Shown: piece by piece, positions 47,105-56,697 of the stretch
Numbering within the stretch: position 1 is the first letter of the stretch
How the letters are laid out: the number at the start of each line of letters is the position of its first letter
DNA from: Spirochaetales bacterium
GTDB lineage: Bacteria > Spirochaetota > Leptospiria > Leptospirales > Leptonemataceae
Length of the DNA: 64,000 nucleotides
Assembly: GCA_015075425.1 (NCBI GenBank)
Contig: JABTUL010000001.1
Location: forward strand, 1,240,001-1,304,000
Reading direction: 5' to 3'
Position numbers and translations under genes: made by a program
Notes under the pieces: generated by a model
What the model saw: the letters and a program-made list of their open reading frames with translations, nothing else
Databases searched by the model: none
Told to the model about the DNA's origin: nothing

Positions 47105-48977
47105 ATGGGGAAACGAATTTTAGACTTTTTGCTATATATCCGGCCGGAGCCGGATCGGATTGAGTTTCTCGAGCGCCTCCGGCTGATGGTTCTCTACGCC
47201 CTCATAGTGCCGGCTATTGTGAGTACGGTCTATAATGTGATGCTTGTAATTCGTGCTGGCCGGTATGCGGTTGCCCTTCTGCTCTGCTTGAGCCTGATTG
47301 TGGGAAGTCTGGCGCTGGTGTCCTTTTTTCGCACCCGCCGACTCAGTGGTGCTCGCCGCTTCATGGGCCTTGGATTCTTTCTGGGCAGCACTCTGACCAT
47401 TCTTGATGCCGGCGGACTGTACGGGCTGGGAAGTTTGTATTTTCTCGTGGCCTTTGCTTTTGGTTATCTACTTTTTGATTATTTTATGGCTCTGGCCCTG
47501 CCGGTCTATTTCTTTGCCGGCTTTGCCCTGCGGCTTCAGTGGGGCGATTTTCATCCACAGTCCATTTATAACGATCCAGACATTGCGACTCGAGTCTTGA
47601 TTCCCTTTGCTTTATCGAGCTTTCTGGGTGTGGTGGGAAATTTCAGCATGCGCCAGCTTGAGGAGCGTTTGAGCAGTCTTGCCTATCGTGATCAGGCAAC
47701 GGGTCTCCCCAATCGGGCCAAGTTTGAGGAACTGTTGCGCGATGAAGTAGTTCGTTCAAAGGAAAGTGGCCGCGGGTTTACCCTTTACGCTTTCAAGTTG
47801 CATCACCTCTCCCGGATCAGTGGCAACCGGGGAGTAGATTATCTGAATGAAGTTCTGCAGAGCTTTGTCGACAGAATGCACGATCTGTGTTTTCCGCATG
47901 GCATCGTCGGGCGGATCAGTGAATCGATATTTGGTCTGGTGTTACCGGAAGAACCGGCAGCCGACGGGCGAGCCCGCGAGATGATTGAGACGTTGTATGA
48001 TCCATTGCGCGGTCGCGATTCTATAGAATATTTGCAGCTTTCCTGCGGGATACTACGCTATCCAGAAGATAATATTGCTCCGGCAGAACTTAATTCGACT
48101 CAGCATTGCGCTTTGTGAGCGATCGGATTCGGCGCCGGGAAAAGTTTTACTGTACGATCCGCACCGAACCCGCAGCGAAAGCGAACACTTTGAAATCATG
48201 ACCCGATTGAATCGACTGGTGCCGGAGAATGAACTCTACCTTGTGTTTCAACCCAAGGTAGATCTGGAAACCGGTGTTTGTTCGGGAGCGGAGGTGCTGG
48301 TCCGCTGGAACACGTCTAAAGGGGAGATCAGTCCGGCCCTTTTTATTCCTCTTGCAGAAGAAAATGGTAGTATCTCCAAAATAACTCGCTGGGTGATCCA
48401 CCGCACACTTTCTACTGTGGGAGGTAGATCGCTTCTGGAGCTGGGCGGCCGTCCCCTTGTTTATGCGATCAATATTTCTGTAGTGGATATGCGGGCGCCG
48501 GACTTCGTCGAATTTCTGGAAAGTCTTCTGGAATTGTATGCTGTGCCGCCTTCGCAGATTGAGCTTGAGCTAACAGAACGCATGCTCATTGACGATGATA
48601 CACATGTTCGCGGAAATTTTGCTGCGTTGCAGAAGCTGGGTGTGCGGCTGGCTATCGATGACTTTGGCACCGGCTATTCAGGACTGAATTATTTGAATAA
48701 ATTTTTTGTTAATACAATTAAAATAGATAAGAGCTTTGTGGATGCCATTGAGCCGGGTGCCCAGCCGGGATCCCTGGCCGTGATGGAGGCGGTCATTTCT
48801 CTGGGCATTGCCCTCGGGCTCGAGCTTACCGCAGAGGGAATAGAGCATGCTTATCAGGCCACCTACCTTGCAGAACGTCGCTGTCATCTGGGGCAGGGCT
48901 GGTTGTTCAGTCGCCCTCTGTCCTTTGAAGCATTTGTCGATTTCGCGGAACGGTGCAATCTGCGTGAATCAGCTTGA
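47105..48977 (+). pseudogene. Membrane GGDEF-EAL protein split by a one-base frameshift
   Basis: The first frame from ATG 47105 encodes five to six membrane helices and a GGDEF domain that breaks at PAELNSTQHCAL. One base later the other frame gives PAEL-IRLSIALCERSDSAPG, exactly the end of a GGDEF domain, and continues as a complete EAL domain to 48977. An extra base in CTTAATTCG (48089-48096) explains the break. The GGDEF signature is RISESIF, so no cyclase activity is expected. The EAL part keeps its catalytic set (EVL, INIS, ELTE, DDFGTG, KIDKSF, TAEGIE), so the parent would be a c-di-GMP phosphodiesterase. EAL translation could restart at an internal start. Confidence 0.85.
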
Positions 48978-49874
48978 AATTGCTTCCTCCGTGGATCTGC
49001 GGAATTTTCTAATGATGGGCAGGCTTGCCTGTAGAATCTCTGCTGAAAGCCGGCGCACATCCGGACCGGGATGGCGATGCACAAAAAAAATATCGCGCTG
49101 GATCCATACTTCCTGCACGGGAAGCCTGATGAGATCCTTTGTAAGCGAAAGCTCGGAAACAAAGCCAAAGCCCGCTCCAGCCGATACACTTTCTACGACA
49201 GCCTGCATGCTGCGCAGTTCCATCACAACATTCAATCGGCGTCCTTGCAGGGTTTTCTCGACGGCCTGGCGAATGGCGGAATCCGGATGAAGCATAACAA
49301 AGTCCTGGTCAAAGAATACCCGTGCCGCTTCCGGTCTGCGTCTGGAAAGTGAATGATTGCGACCCATGACCGGAACAATGCGATCGGTAAAGAAGTAAGT
49401 GGATGCCAGGCTTCCCTCCCGGCGCAGCGGCCCGGCCACAATTCCCAGTTGAACACTACCGTTTTTTAACGCTCCGAGGACTTCCCGGGCGTCTCCTTCA
49501 ATGATTCGGAAGCTGGCGCGCGGATAACGCTCGCGTACTTTGCGCAGTGCGGCCGGAAGGACGCGCGTGGCCACAACGCCCCCGGCCGATATGGCATGGT
49601 CACCGATAAGCTCATCGGTGCTGTCCAGCATCATGCGCCTGGTGGCCTGCCAGATATCATGGAGCTGACGGGCTTGACCGTAAAGCAATTCACCGGCCGT
49701 GGTGAGTTTGATGCGACGCGGCTGGCGGTCAAAGAGCTGGCAATGGAGCTCCTTCTCAAGCAACTGGATCTGCCGGCTGAGTGCGGGCTGGGTCAGACGC
49801 AGGGCGCGGGCGGCCCCGGAAAAGGAGCCGTGCTGACTGATGGCCAGGAAATATTCGATTTGCTTCCATTCCAC
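48969..49874 (-). CDS. LysR-type transcriptional regulator
   Basis: 301 residues from GTG 49874. N-terminal winged helix-turn-helix: FLAISQHGSFSGAARALRLT, QPALSRQIQLLEKELHCQLF, DRQPRRIKLTTAGE. The C-terminal ligand-binding domain has the usual two-lobe pattern. Divergent to leuC with alternating half-sites between them, so it most likely controls leuC-leuD-folD and itself in response to a pathway intermediate. Its stop overlaps the EAL frame by nine bases. Confidence 0.93.
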   Translation of the reverse strand: MEWKQIEYFLAISQHGSFSGAARALRLTQPALSRQIQLLEKELHCQLFDRQPRRIKLTTAGELLYGQARQLHDIWQATRRMMLDSTDELIGDHAISAGGVVATRVLPAALRKVRERYPRASFRIIEGDAREVLGALKNGSVQLGIVAGPLRREGSLASTYFFTDRIVPVMGRNHSLSRRRPEAARVFFDQDFVMLHPDSAIRQAVEKTLQGRRLNVVMELRSMQAVVESVSAGAGFGFVSELSLTKDLIRLPVQEVWIQRDIFFVHRHPGPDVRRLSAEILQASLPIIRKFRRSTEEAISS

Positions 49875-49877
49875 AAG

Positions 49878-49928
49878 CCATAAGGATCCGTTATGGCATC
49901 CATAACAACAAATTATTTGCATTTATGG
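49878..49928. promoter_or_regulatory. Operator region between lysR and leuC with four alternating half-sites
   Basis: CCATAA (49878-49883), TTATGG (49891-49896), CCATAA (49900-49905) and TTATGG (49923-49928) form perfect inverted pairs: 7-, 3- and 17-base gaps. The inner pair reads TTATGGCATCCATAA. Several sites of T-N11-A type separated by about two helical turns are how LysR tetramers bind. The region starts four bases before the lysR start and ends 25 bases before leuC. Confidence 0.7.
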
Positions 49929-49952
49929 GCCGGATGTGCTACCTTTTTCTTC

Positions 49953-51347
49953 ATGAAAAGAACCATGTATGACAAGATCCGCGAGGCCCACCTGGTGCAT
50001 GAGGATGAGGAGCTTTCTTTGCTTTATATTGATCGGCACCTGGTCCATGAGGTGACATCTCCACAAGCATTTGAGAATTTGCGGCTCACGGGTCGCCGGG
50101 TAAGACGTCCGGATCTGACCTTCGCCACCATGGATCATAATGTCTCCACCCGCTCTCGCGATTGGGGCGCGGCCGGTGAAATCTCTCGCAAGCAAATGGA
50201 AACACTCGCTGCCAATGCGCGGGAGAACGGTATCCGCCTTTTCGATTTGAATCATCCCGATCAGGGCATTGTGCATGTCATCGGGCCGGAGATGGGGCTG
50301 ACTTTGCCGGGAATGACCATTGTTTGCGGTGACAGTCATACCAGCACGCATGGTGCTTTTGGCGCGCTGGCATTTGGCATCGGCACAAGTGAGGTGGAAC
50401 ATGTGCTGGCAACACAGACCCTGCAGCAACCGCGCGCCAAAAATATGCGCATTCGTATCAGTGGCCGGACGGGGCGCGGGGTCACTGCTAAAGATATCAT
50501 TTTGAATATAATAGGGAATATCGGCACGCGCGGAGGCAGTGGCTATGTGATCGAATATGCAGGTGAAGCGATTCAGAGTCTTTCTATGGAAGAACGCATG
50601 ACAATCTGCAATATGAGTATTGAAGCCGGAGCCCGTGCCGGGCTCATTGCGCCGGATGAAACCACCTTCGCCTACCTCAAGGGGCGTGACTTTGCCCCCT
50701 CCGGAGAGAACTGGAAAGTGGCTCTGGACTACTGGCAGACACTGCCGTCTGACAGGGATGCCGTTTTTGATAAGGATATCGAAATTCCAGCAGCGAGCAT
50801 TGTTCCCATGGTAACGTGGGGTACGAATCCTGCACAGGTTGTGCCCGTGCATGGTCAGGTGCCGGATTTTTCAGAGGAAAAAGATCCGGTGGCCCGCGAG
50901 GCAGCGCGGCTGGCTCTGGAATATATGGGACTCACGGCGGGGACCCGGTTGACAGATATAAAAATAGATAAAGTTTTCATCGGTTCCTGTACCAATGGCC
51001 GGATTGAGGATTTGCGCGCTGCCGCATCTATCGTGAAAGGCAAAAAAGTAGCCAGGGGAGTCAAGGCCATGGTAGTCCCGGGGTCCGGTCGAGTGCGCCG
51101 TCAGGCTGAAGCGGAAGGTCTTGGAGAAATCTTTGAGCAGGCCGGATTTGAATGGCGCCTGGCCGGTTGCTCCATGTGTCTGGCGATGAACGATGATGTC
51201 CTGTCTGCCGGCGAGCGATGCGCCTCCACATCCAATCGCAATTTTGAAGGCCGCCAGGGTAAGGGGGGGCGCACCCATCTGGTCAGTCCCGCTATGGCCG
51301 CAGCTGCCGCTCTGGCCGGTCATTTTGTTGATGTTCGTGAGATTTGA
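49953..51347 (+). CDS. leuC: 3-isopropylmalate dehydratase large subunit LeuC
   Basis: 464 residues from ATG 49953 ([15 protein letters not shown], the usual start). Aconitase-family motifs: [34 protein letters not shown] and [10 protein letters not shown], with the three [4Fe-4S] ligands (Cys in GSCTNG, Cys-x2-Cys in GCSMC). With LeuD it isomerises 2- to 3-isopropylmalate in leucine synthesis; in leptospires the same complex also handles citramalate for isoleucine. Operon leuC-leuD-folD, probably under the divergent LysR regulator. Confidence 0.96.
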   Translation: MKRTMYDKIREAHLVHEDEELSLLYIDRHLVHEVTSPQAFENLRLTGRRVRRPDLTFATMDHNVSTRSRDWGAAGEISRKQMETLAANARENGIRLFDLNHPDQGIVHVIGPEMGLTLPGMTIVCGDSHTSTHGAFGALAFGIGTSEVEHVLATQTLQQPRAKNMRIRISGRTGRGVTAKDIILNIIGNIGTRGGSGYVIEYAGEAIQSLSMEERMTICNMSIEAGARAGLIAPDETTFAYLKGRDFAPSGENWKVALDYWQTLPSDRDAVFDKDIEIPAASIVPMVTWGTNPAQVVPVHGQVPDFSEEKDPVAREAARLALEYMGLTAGTRLTDIKIDKVFIGSCTNGRIEDLRAAASIVKGKKVARGVKAMVVPGSGRVRRQAEAEGLGEIFEQAGFEWRLAGCSMCLAMNDDVLSAGERCASTSNRNFEGRQGKGGRTHLVSPAMAAAAALAGHFVDVREI

Positions 51348-51365
51348 GCATAAGGAAAGGATAAC

Positions 51366-51986
51366 ATGGAAAAATTTATTGAAATTACCAGCAAAGCAGT
51401 TCCCCTGGACAGATCCGATGTTGATACCGATCAGATTATTCCCAAACAATTTTTGAAGAAAATCGAGCGCACAGGTTTTGGTGTGCATCTCTTCCATGAC
51501 TGGCGGTACCTGGACGACGATGGAAGTAAGCCTGATCCTTCTTTTGTGATGAATCAGCCGCAGTATGCCGGATCCCGGATTCTTCTGGCTCGCGATAACT
51601 TTGGCTGCGGATCGTCTCGCGAGCACGCTCCCTGGGCTTTGCTGGACTATGGTTTTGTGGTCATCATCGCTCCTTCTTTTGCGGATATTTTTTATAACAA
51701 CTGTTTCAAAAATGGAATGCTCCCCGTTGTTCTAAGTCGCGAGTCAGTGGAAGAGTTGTTTTCTTTTGCGCGCTCCGGGCAGGAAATCACTGTGGATCTG
51801 CGATCCGAGGAGGTTGTGTGTGCTGGAAAACGTTACAGCTTTTCTGTGGATGCCTTCCGAAAAGAATGCCTGCTGAATGGTTGGGACGACATCGGCCTTA
51901 CGGAGCGTCATGCTGCGAAAATCGATGCTTTTGAGCAGCGCTATGCACAGGAGTTTGCTTTTCAGAACAGTGGAGTAAATGTTTGA
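51366..51986 (+). CDS. leuD: 3-isopropylmalate dehydratase small subunit LeuD
   Basis: 206 residues: [20 protein letters not shown] near the N-terminus and the substrate-binding [15 protein letters not shown] block. Completes the LeuCD enzyme. GGAAAGG lies about five bases before ATG 51366. Its stop overlaps the folD start. Confidence 0.96.
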   Translation: MEKFIEITSKAVPLDRSDVDTDQIIPKQFLKKIERTGFGVHLFHDWRYLDDDGSKPDPSFVMNQPQYAGSRILLARDNFGCGSSREHAPWALLDYGFVVIIAPSFADIFYNNCFKNGMLPVVLSRESVEELFSFARSGQEITVDLRSEEVVCAGKRYSFSVDAFRKECLLNGWDDIGLTERHAAKIDAFEQRYAQEFAFQNSGVNV

Positions 51987-52825
51987 GCGCCAGAATTCTG
52001 GACGGCAAACTTCTGGCCGGCAAGCTACAGGCAGAAATCAAGGAGCAGGTGGAAGCGGATTTCTCGCGCGGATTTGCTCGACCGCTTCTGGCGACCATTC
52101 TTGTGGGCGATGATGCCGCTTCGGCAACTTATGTAGAGATGAAGGGCCGGGCCTGCGCCCGGGCCGGGATGGGCAGCCGCAAAATCGTTCTTCCGGCCAG
52201 CACCAGTCAAAAGGAGCTGATAGAGGTCATTGATGGGCTCAATGAGGACGCACAAGTCAACGGTATACTGCTGCAGCATCCCATCCCCGGCCACCTGGAC
52301 GAGAGAGCCGCTTTTGATCGCATAGCGCCGGGCAAGGATGTGGATGGCGTGGGCGCGCTGAATTTTGGCCTGATTGCTCTGGGTGAGCCGGCATTTGCCT
52401 GTTGCACTCCGGCCGGCATCATGACTTTGCTTGCGCACTATGAGCTGGATCTATCCGGTCTGGACGCACTGGTGATTGGTCGCTCGCCCATCCTTGGTAA
52501 ACCTATGGCCATGATGCTCCTGAATCAAAACTGTACGGTGACGATCGCTCATTCGCGGACGAGGAGTCTGCCTGATCTTGTTTCCCGATCTGATCTGGTG
52601 GTAGCTGCAGTGGGGCGTCCTCGTTTTGTCCAGGGTTCCTGGATTAAGGAAGGTGCCATTGTGATTGATGCCGGTTACAACGCCGGGAATGTAGGGGATT
52701 GCGATACCGGGGCCTGCGCCGAAAGAGCAGGCTGGATCACGCCTGTTCCTGGCGGAGTCGGTCCGATGACGATTGCCACCCTGCTTGGCAATACCCTGCG
52801 AGCGGCTCAGAATTCGCGCAAATGA
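51983..52825 (+). CDS. folD: Methylenetetrahydrofolate dehydrogenase/cyclohydrolase FolD
   Basis: 280 residues from TTG 51983, which overlaps the leuD stop (TTGA). Motifs: [14 protein letters not shown] with the catalytic Lys (YxxxK), [33 protein letters not shown] (NADP site) and [15 protein letters not shown]. It supplies 10-formyl-THF for purine and fMet-tRNA synthesis. The 3' end overlaps the convergent receiver-STAS gene by 19 bases. Confidence 0.95.
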   Translation: MSARILDGKLLAGKLQAEIKEQVEADFSRGFARPLLATILVGDDAASATYVEMKGRACARAGMGSRKIVLPASTSQKELIEVIDGLNEDAQVNGILLQHPIPGHLDERAAFDRIAPGKDVDGVGALNFGLIALGEPAFACCTPAGIMTLLAHYELDLSGLDALVIGRSPILGKPMAMMLLNQNCTVTIAHSRTRSLPDLVSRSDLVVAAVGRPRFVQGSWIKEGAIVIDAGYNAGNVGDCDTGACAERAGWITPVPGGVGPMTIATLLGNTLRAAQNSRK

Positions 52826-53580
52826 GCCCGGGCTTCCTCCAGGGTGGGTCTGTAGGGAAGGTAGTCCAGGTATCCAAGAGGCTTGAAGTAACGGTACACA
52901 GGTTCTGAAAGCTCCGTAAGCACAACCTTGAAGCCCCGGGTTTTCCAGGATTGCAGTAAATCCAGGAGATAGTTCAAACCCGTGCTATTGATGTAGGGAA
53001 CATTGTGCAAAGAAACAATGAGCTTCCGGCCCAGATGCCCTTCTGCCTCCAGTTGCCGCAGGGCATTGTCAATGGTTCCGCGCTGGTGCTGGTCCAGAGC
53101 CCGATTTATATGCAGGATGTACTGGTCGGTCTGAGCTGGATCAATGTGCATCAGAACAGGTCCAAAACCCCGGTCTACCGTTTCCGGGGCTGTAGCCGGA
53201 TGCTGGCGGTTGTGTTCCAGAGCCAGGCGGATGGTGTTCAAAAGCTCGCTGGAGTCCACCGGCTTGGTCAGAAAATCGAAAGCATGGCTTTTGATAGCTT
53301 TGAGTGCCGTATGCATATCGGCAACACCGCTCATCATGATGACAGGAAGGTGGGCATCCATATTGCGAATTTCTTCCAGCAGTTCCAGACCATTGACTTC
53401 TGGCATATGGTAATCTGTCAACACCAGGTCCACTGCTCTGGACTTCAGCTTCCGAATGGCCTCCAGGGCCTGCGATGCCGTTTGCACCTCAAAGCCATGG
53501 CGATTGAGGAATTTGGCAAACATATCCCGAGCTTCCTGTTCATCATCCACAATCAAGATTGTTGCTTTGCTATCCGACAT
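52807..53580 (-). CDS. Receiver-STAS fusion protein, second paralogue
   Basis: 257 residues. Receiver domain about 5-122 with LIVDDE, phospho-acceptor D56 (LTDYHMPEVNGLELL) and K107 (LTKPVD). STAS domain about 150-250 with NVPYINSTGLNYLLDL. Here the turn keeps Ser-Thr-Gly, comparable to the DSSG of SpoIIAA, so phosphorylation by a Ser/Thr kinase of the RsbW/SpoIIAB type is possible. That is different from the paralogue at 25158-25919, where the place is N-N-V. No kinase is adjacent. A 220-bp region upstream separates it from the cytochrome remnant and must hold its promoter. Confidence 0.88.
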   Translation of the reverse strand: MSDSKATILIVDDEQEARDMFAKFLNRHGFEVQTASQALEAIRKLKSRAVDLVLTDYHMPEVNGLELLEEIRNMDAHLPVIMMSGVADMHTALKAIKSHAFDFLTKPVDSSELLNTIRLALEHNRQHPATAPETVDRGFGPVLMHIDPAQTDQYILHINRALDQHQRGTIDNALRQLEAEGHLGRKLIVSLHNVPYINSTGLNYLLDLLQSWKTRGFKVVLTELSEPVYRYFKPLGYLDYLPYRPTLEEARAHLREF

Positions 53581-53800
53581 ACCTGCCTCTTATTTTTCAG
53601 AAAGTAAAAAGCTCACGGTTTATGTATACTTCTTTTTTACTGAGCAACCTGAGGCCTGCTTGCTTGAAGAAACAAGCAACTGGCTCCAGACCAAATGGGA
53701 AGTCGGATCCCAGGGCCTCCCTCTGCAATCCGTGATATGCTGGGCTAATTTTCCGATTGCTCTTTGCCTGACCGGTAGCACCCTGGCGTAAAAACGGGGA

Positions 53801-54430
53801 GTGTCAGGCGAAAAAAACTATTAAGATTGTAATTTCTGTAATCGCGATTTTCCTGCTGGGTGCGGTTTCCTTTTATGGCTGGGCTCACTGGAAGACGAAC
53901 TCTGCCCTGAAGCACAGATTCGACGTGCCTGGGAAGGAAATGGATGAACTGGTCGCCAGGGCAGACATAGCTCTCGGTGAACGCATCGTGAGGGTTCGCA
54001 ATGGTTGCGTGGACTGTCACGGGTCAGATCTGGGTATTGGTCCCATGGCCCGAATTCTATTTGCGACCGGGCAGATGCCTGCCTTATTCTCCAGTTTCTT
54101 TATAGATACCCGTAAGGGATTCGCTGATAAGCCCGCAGAAGCTAAGCCGAATTTGGCAGGTATCTGGCCGTATCTGCCTGCACTGGCTGTCATGGTCCGG
54201 ATTTTGCCGGAGGCCCGATTCCCGGTGCTCCCCCGGAATGGATTGCGGCTGCCGGGATTCGTCTGGGTGCCACCGGCTGGACGGAGGAAATGTTTCTCAA
54301 AGTCATGCAGACCGGTATCACTCCGACAACCGGTGAAAAAATGCGCTTTCCCATGCCCACAGATATTTTAAAAAATATGAATGAAACCGAGCTTCGCGCT
54401 CTTTATGCCTACCTTGTCACCCTGAAGTGA
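53801..54430 (+). pseudogene. Broken c-type cytochrome gene
   Basis: A membrane anchor (IVISVIAIFLLGAVSFYG) and a heme site NGCVDCHGSDLG are in one frame, but that frame has no ATG, GTG or TTG before the anchor; a GTG at 53801 is one base out, separated by a run of seven A (53811-53817). A second heme site, ACTGCHGPDFAGGPIPGAPP, and the cytochrome C-terminus (GWTEEMFLKVMQTG, MNETELRALYAYL) are in another frame from about 54146 to the TGA at 54428. At least two lesions separate the parts, and the region between the heme sites is shorter than usual. Probably inactive. Confidence 0.75.
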
Positions 54431-54443
54431 GTCTCCTGGCTTT

Positions 54444-55148
54444 TCAGGAGGCCATGAGCTGGTGGATCAAAATGCCCGCCGCTACTCCGGCATTCAGGCT
54501 TTCTGTGTGGCCGCGCATGGGAATGGAGAGGACTATGTCCGTTTCGCGTTCTACCCCGGATTTGATGCCGTGGTATTCGCTGCCAATGACAAGGGCCCTC
54601 TGTTTCAAGGGCGGGAGGGTGGCCGGGGCACTTTGCTCGCCGGCTTTTGAGAGAAAGATGGTGTAATTATGATTCCTTAATGTTTCCAGAATGTATTTTA
54701 GACTGCCATGAAAAAAATGGTCCAGAAAAAAAGCCGCACCTGCGGAAATTCTGTAGGCTGTTTCATCCATTCTGGCTCCGCTACCGGTAACAATCAGACT
54801 TTTGGCTCCCAATGCTTCTGCGGAACGGACAATAGAAGAAAGGTTTTGCACATCCTGGATTCGATCGGTTACCACGATCAGACCCTGACCTTCCGCTGTG
54901 GCCTGGGCCAGTGTGCGCTTCCCGGCTGGCCGGGAGAGAAGTTCCAGAGCCAGCCCCCTACCATCCGGGAAACGCTTGCGGAAATCGGCACCGGGAAGCT
55001 GTACCAGTTTCCCGCGGGCGGCAAGAAGAGCTGCATCCTGAATTTCCGGCAGAGTTTTCTCTGTGCAGTACAGGGTTTTAATATGTTCCGGCGGGACACA
55101 GAGCAATGCGGCGAGTACAGGTCGCCGCCCCTGGATCAAAAAACTCAA
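54444..55148 (-). CDS. TrmH/SpoU-family RNA 2'-O-methyltransferase (RlmB-like)
   Basis: 234 residues. An N-terminal substrate-binding domain (QGRRPVLAALLCVPPEHIKT) is followed by a SPOUT domain with motif 1 NLSSIVRSAEALGAKSLIV, motif 2 ALVIGSEYHGI and motif 3 LSIPMRGHTESLNAGVAAGI, which builds the knot and binds AdoMet. The two-domain form is that of RlmB (23S rRNA G2251). Coupled to cysS by a four-base overlap, an arrangement known from other bacteria. Confidence 0.9.
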   Translation of the reverse strand: MSFLIQGRRPVLAALLCVPPEHIKTLYCTEKTLPEIQDAALLAARGKLVQLPGADFRKRFPDGRGLALELLSRPAGKRTLAQATAEGQGLIVVTDRIQDVQNLSSIVRSAEALGAKSLIVTGSGARMDETAYRISAGAAFFLDHFFHGSLKYILETLRNHNYTIFLSKAGEQSAPATLPPLKQRALVIGSEYHGIKSGVERETDIVLSIPMRGHTESLNAGVAAGILIHQLMAS

Positions 55149-56650
55149 AGGTTTTTCCAGGTAGTGCCCTGGGGCGTATCAATCAGCGCTATGCCCATGG
55201 CCTGCAATTCATCACGAATGGCATCGGAGCGGGCAAAATCCCGGGCCCGTCGAGCAGCTTCGCGTTCTGCAATCAATTTTTCAACGGTTTGGGACAGTGC
55301 CTGTTTTTGTTCCGGTGCCTTGAGAACACCGGTGAGCTCCTGAAAAAATCCCATAAAAATAGTAAATTCGCGCGCCGCCTCCAGGGATAGCTGCCCCTGG
55401 TGGAGTTCGCGACTCAAGCGACCCAGACATTCAAAAACGATGGCCAGGGCACGTGGAGTGCCCAGATCATCGTCCAGGGAATCCAGAAAATCCGCCCAAT
55501 CTTTTTTCAAAACTACCGGGGAGAATTGCCGGGCGCTTACATCGTTCTGGAAGACAGGATCCAGAGTAAGCCCGAAATGTTCTTTTAGCTCAAGGAGAAA
55601 CGCTTCTATTCTCTCACAGGATGCATTGGCCGCTTTGAGGTTATCGAAAGTAAAATTCAATTTGGTGCGGTAGTGAAAACTCGAATAAAGGTAGCGCAGG
55701 GAACGCGCCAGCTTGCCACTCTGGATCAGTTCCAGCAGGAAGCCGGGTGCCGCTTTCTTTTCAACCAGTTCCCGGGCCCTATCTTCCTCACGCAAATCAC
55801 GCAGTGTGTAGAAATTGCCGGCTGATTTAGACATTTTCTTACCGGCGACCAGCAGGTGTTCATTGTGCAGCCAGAAACGCACAAAGTGGTCTTCGGGATA
55901 GGCGCAACAGCTCTGGGCCAGTTCATTTTCGTGATGGGGAAAGAGCAGATCAATGCCCCCGGCGTGGATATCCACTCCCTGTTCACCAAAGATGCTGCGA
56001 ATCATGGCAGAACATTCTATGTGCCAGCCAGGCCGTCCAGGTCCCCACGGTGAATCCCAGCTGTGCTCTCCTCCTGCTCCAGGTTTCTTCCAGAGGGCAA
56101 AATCGCGCACATCCTCTTTTTCGTATTCATCGGCTTCAAAGCGACCATCTGCCGCCTGGCGTAGTTTTTCCGGTTCGATATGGTTGAGTCCGCCATAGCC
56201 GGGAAAGGTTTTCAAGCTGAAATAAACGCTGCCGTCCATGGTGTAGGTATGCCCGCGAGCTTCCAGTTCACGGATCATTGTTATCATGGATTCTATATAT
56301 TCTGTTGCCCGCGGCCGGTATTCCACCGGTTCAATTTCCAGAAAATCCAGATCTTCCAGGAAAGCCCGAATGTAAGTGGCAGTAAATTGCTGTATAGATA
56401 ATTTTTTTTCTATTGAATTTTTTATTATTTTATCATCAACATCAGTTATGTTTGTGGCCTGTTCCACCCGGAAGCCGCGCAGTTTTAAGTATCGCCGCAA
56501 GAGATCTGCAAACATGTAGGCCCGGAAATTACCAATATGATTGTAGTTGTAAACGGTGGGACCGCAGTTGTAGATGCGAACCACGCCCGGTTCGATTGTT
56601 TCAAAGGCTTCTTTCTGGCCCGTTTTCGAGTTGATAAAGCGAATCGGCAT
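55145..56650 (-). CDS. cysS: Cysteinyl-tRNA synthetase
   Basis: 501 residues from ATG 56650, which has GGAGGAAAG directly upstream. Class I motifs: zinc ligand Cys in IYNCGPTVYNYNHIGN (HIGN is the HIGH motif, near 34-37) and KKMSKSAGN (KMSKS). The second zinc site (HIECSAMIRSIFGEQGVDIH, HHENELAQSCC) is complete. Charges tRNA-Cys. Confidence 0.95.
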   Translation of the reverse strand: MPIRFINSKTGQKEAFETIEPGVVRIYNCGPTVYNYNHIGNFRAYMFADLLRRYLKLRGFRVEQATNITDVDDKIIKNSIEKKLSIQQFTATYIRAFLEDLDFLEIEPVEYRPRATEYIESMITMIRELEARGHTYTMDGSVYFSLKTFPGYGGLNHIEPEKLRQAADGRFEADEYEKEDVRDFALWKKPGAGGEHSWDSPWGPGRPGWHIECSAMIRSIFGEQGVDIHAGGIDLLFPHHENELAQSCCAYPEDHFVRFWLHNEHLLVAGKKMSKSAGNFYTLRDLREEDRARELVEKKAAPGFLLELIQSGKLARSLRYLYSSFHYRTKLNFTFDNLKAANASCERIEAFLLELKEHFGLTLDPVFQNDVSARQFSPVVLKKDWADFLDSLDDDLGTPRALAIVFECLGRLSRELHQGQLSLEAAREFTIFMGFFQELTGVLKAPEQKQALSQTVEKLIAEREAARRARDFARSDAIRDELQAMGIALIDTPQGTTWKNL

Positions 56651-56697
56651 CTTTCCTCCGCCGGTCAAGCTTCTCCGGGGTCAGGTCCTGTCAATTG

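Noticed and set aside
47060-47110. ACCATCAGGT and GCTGCCTTCC resemble parts of the SRP RNA core (TCAGG and GGAAGGCAGC)
   Set aside because: The two parts are in the wrong relative orientation on both strands and no hairpin with a GGAA loop forms, so it is not a signal recognition particle RNA.
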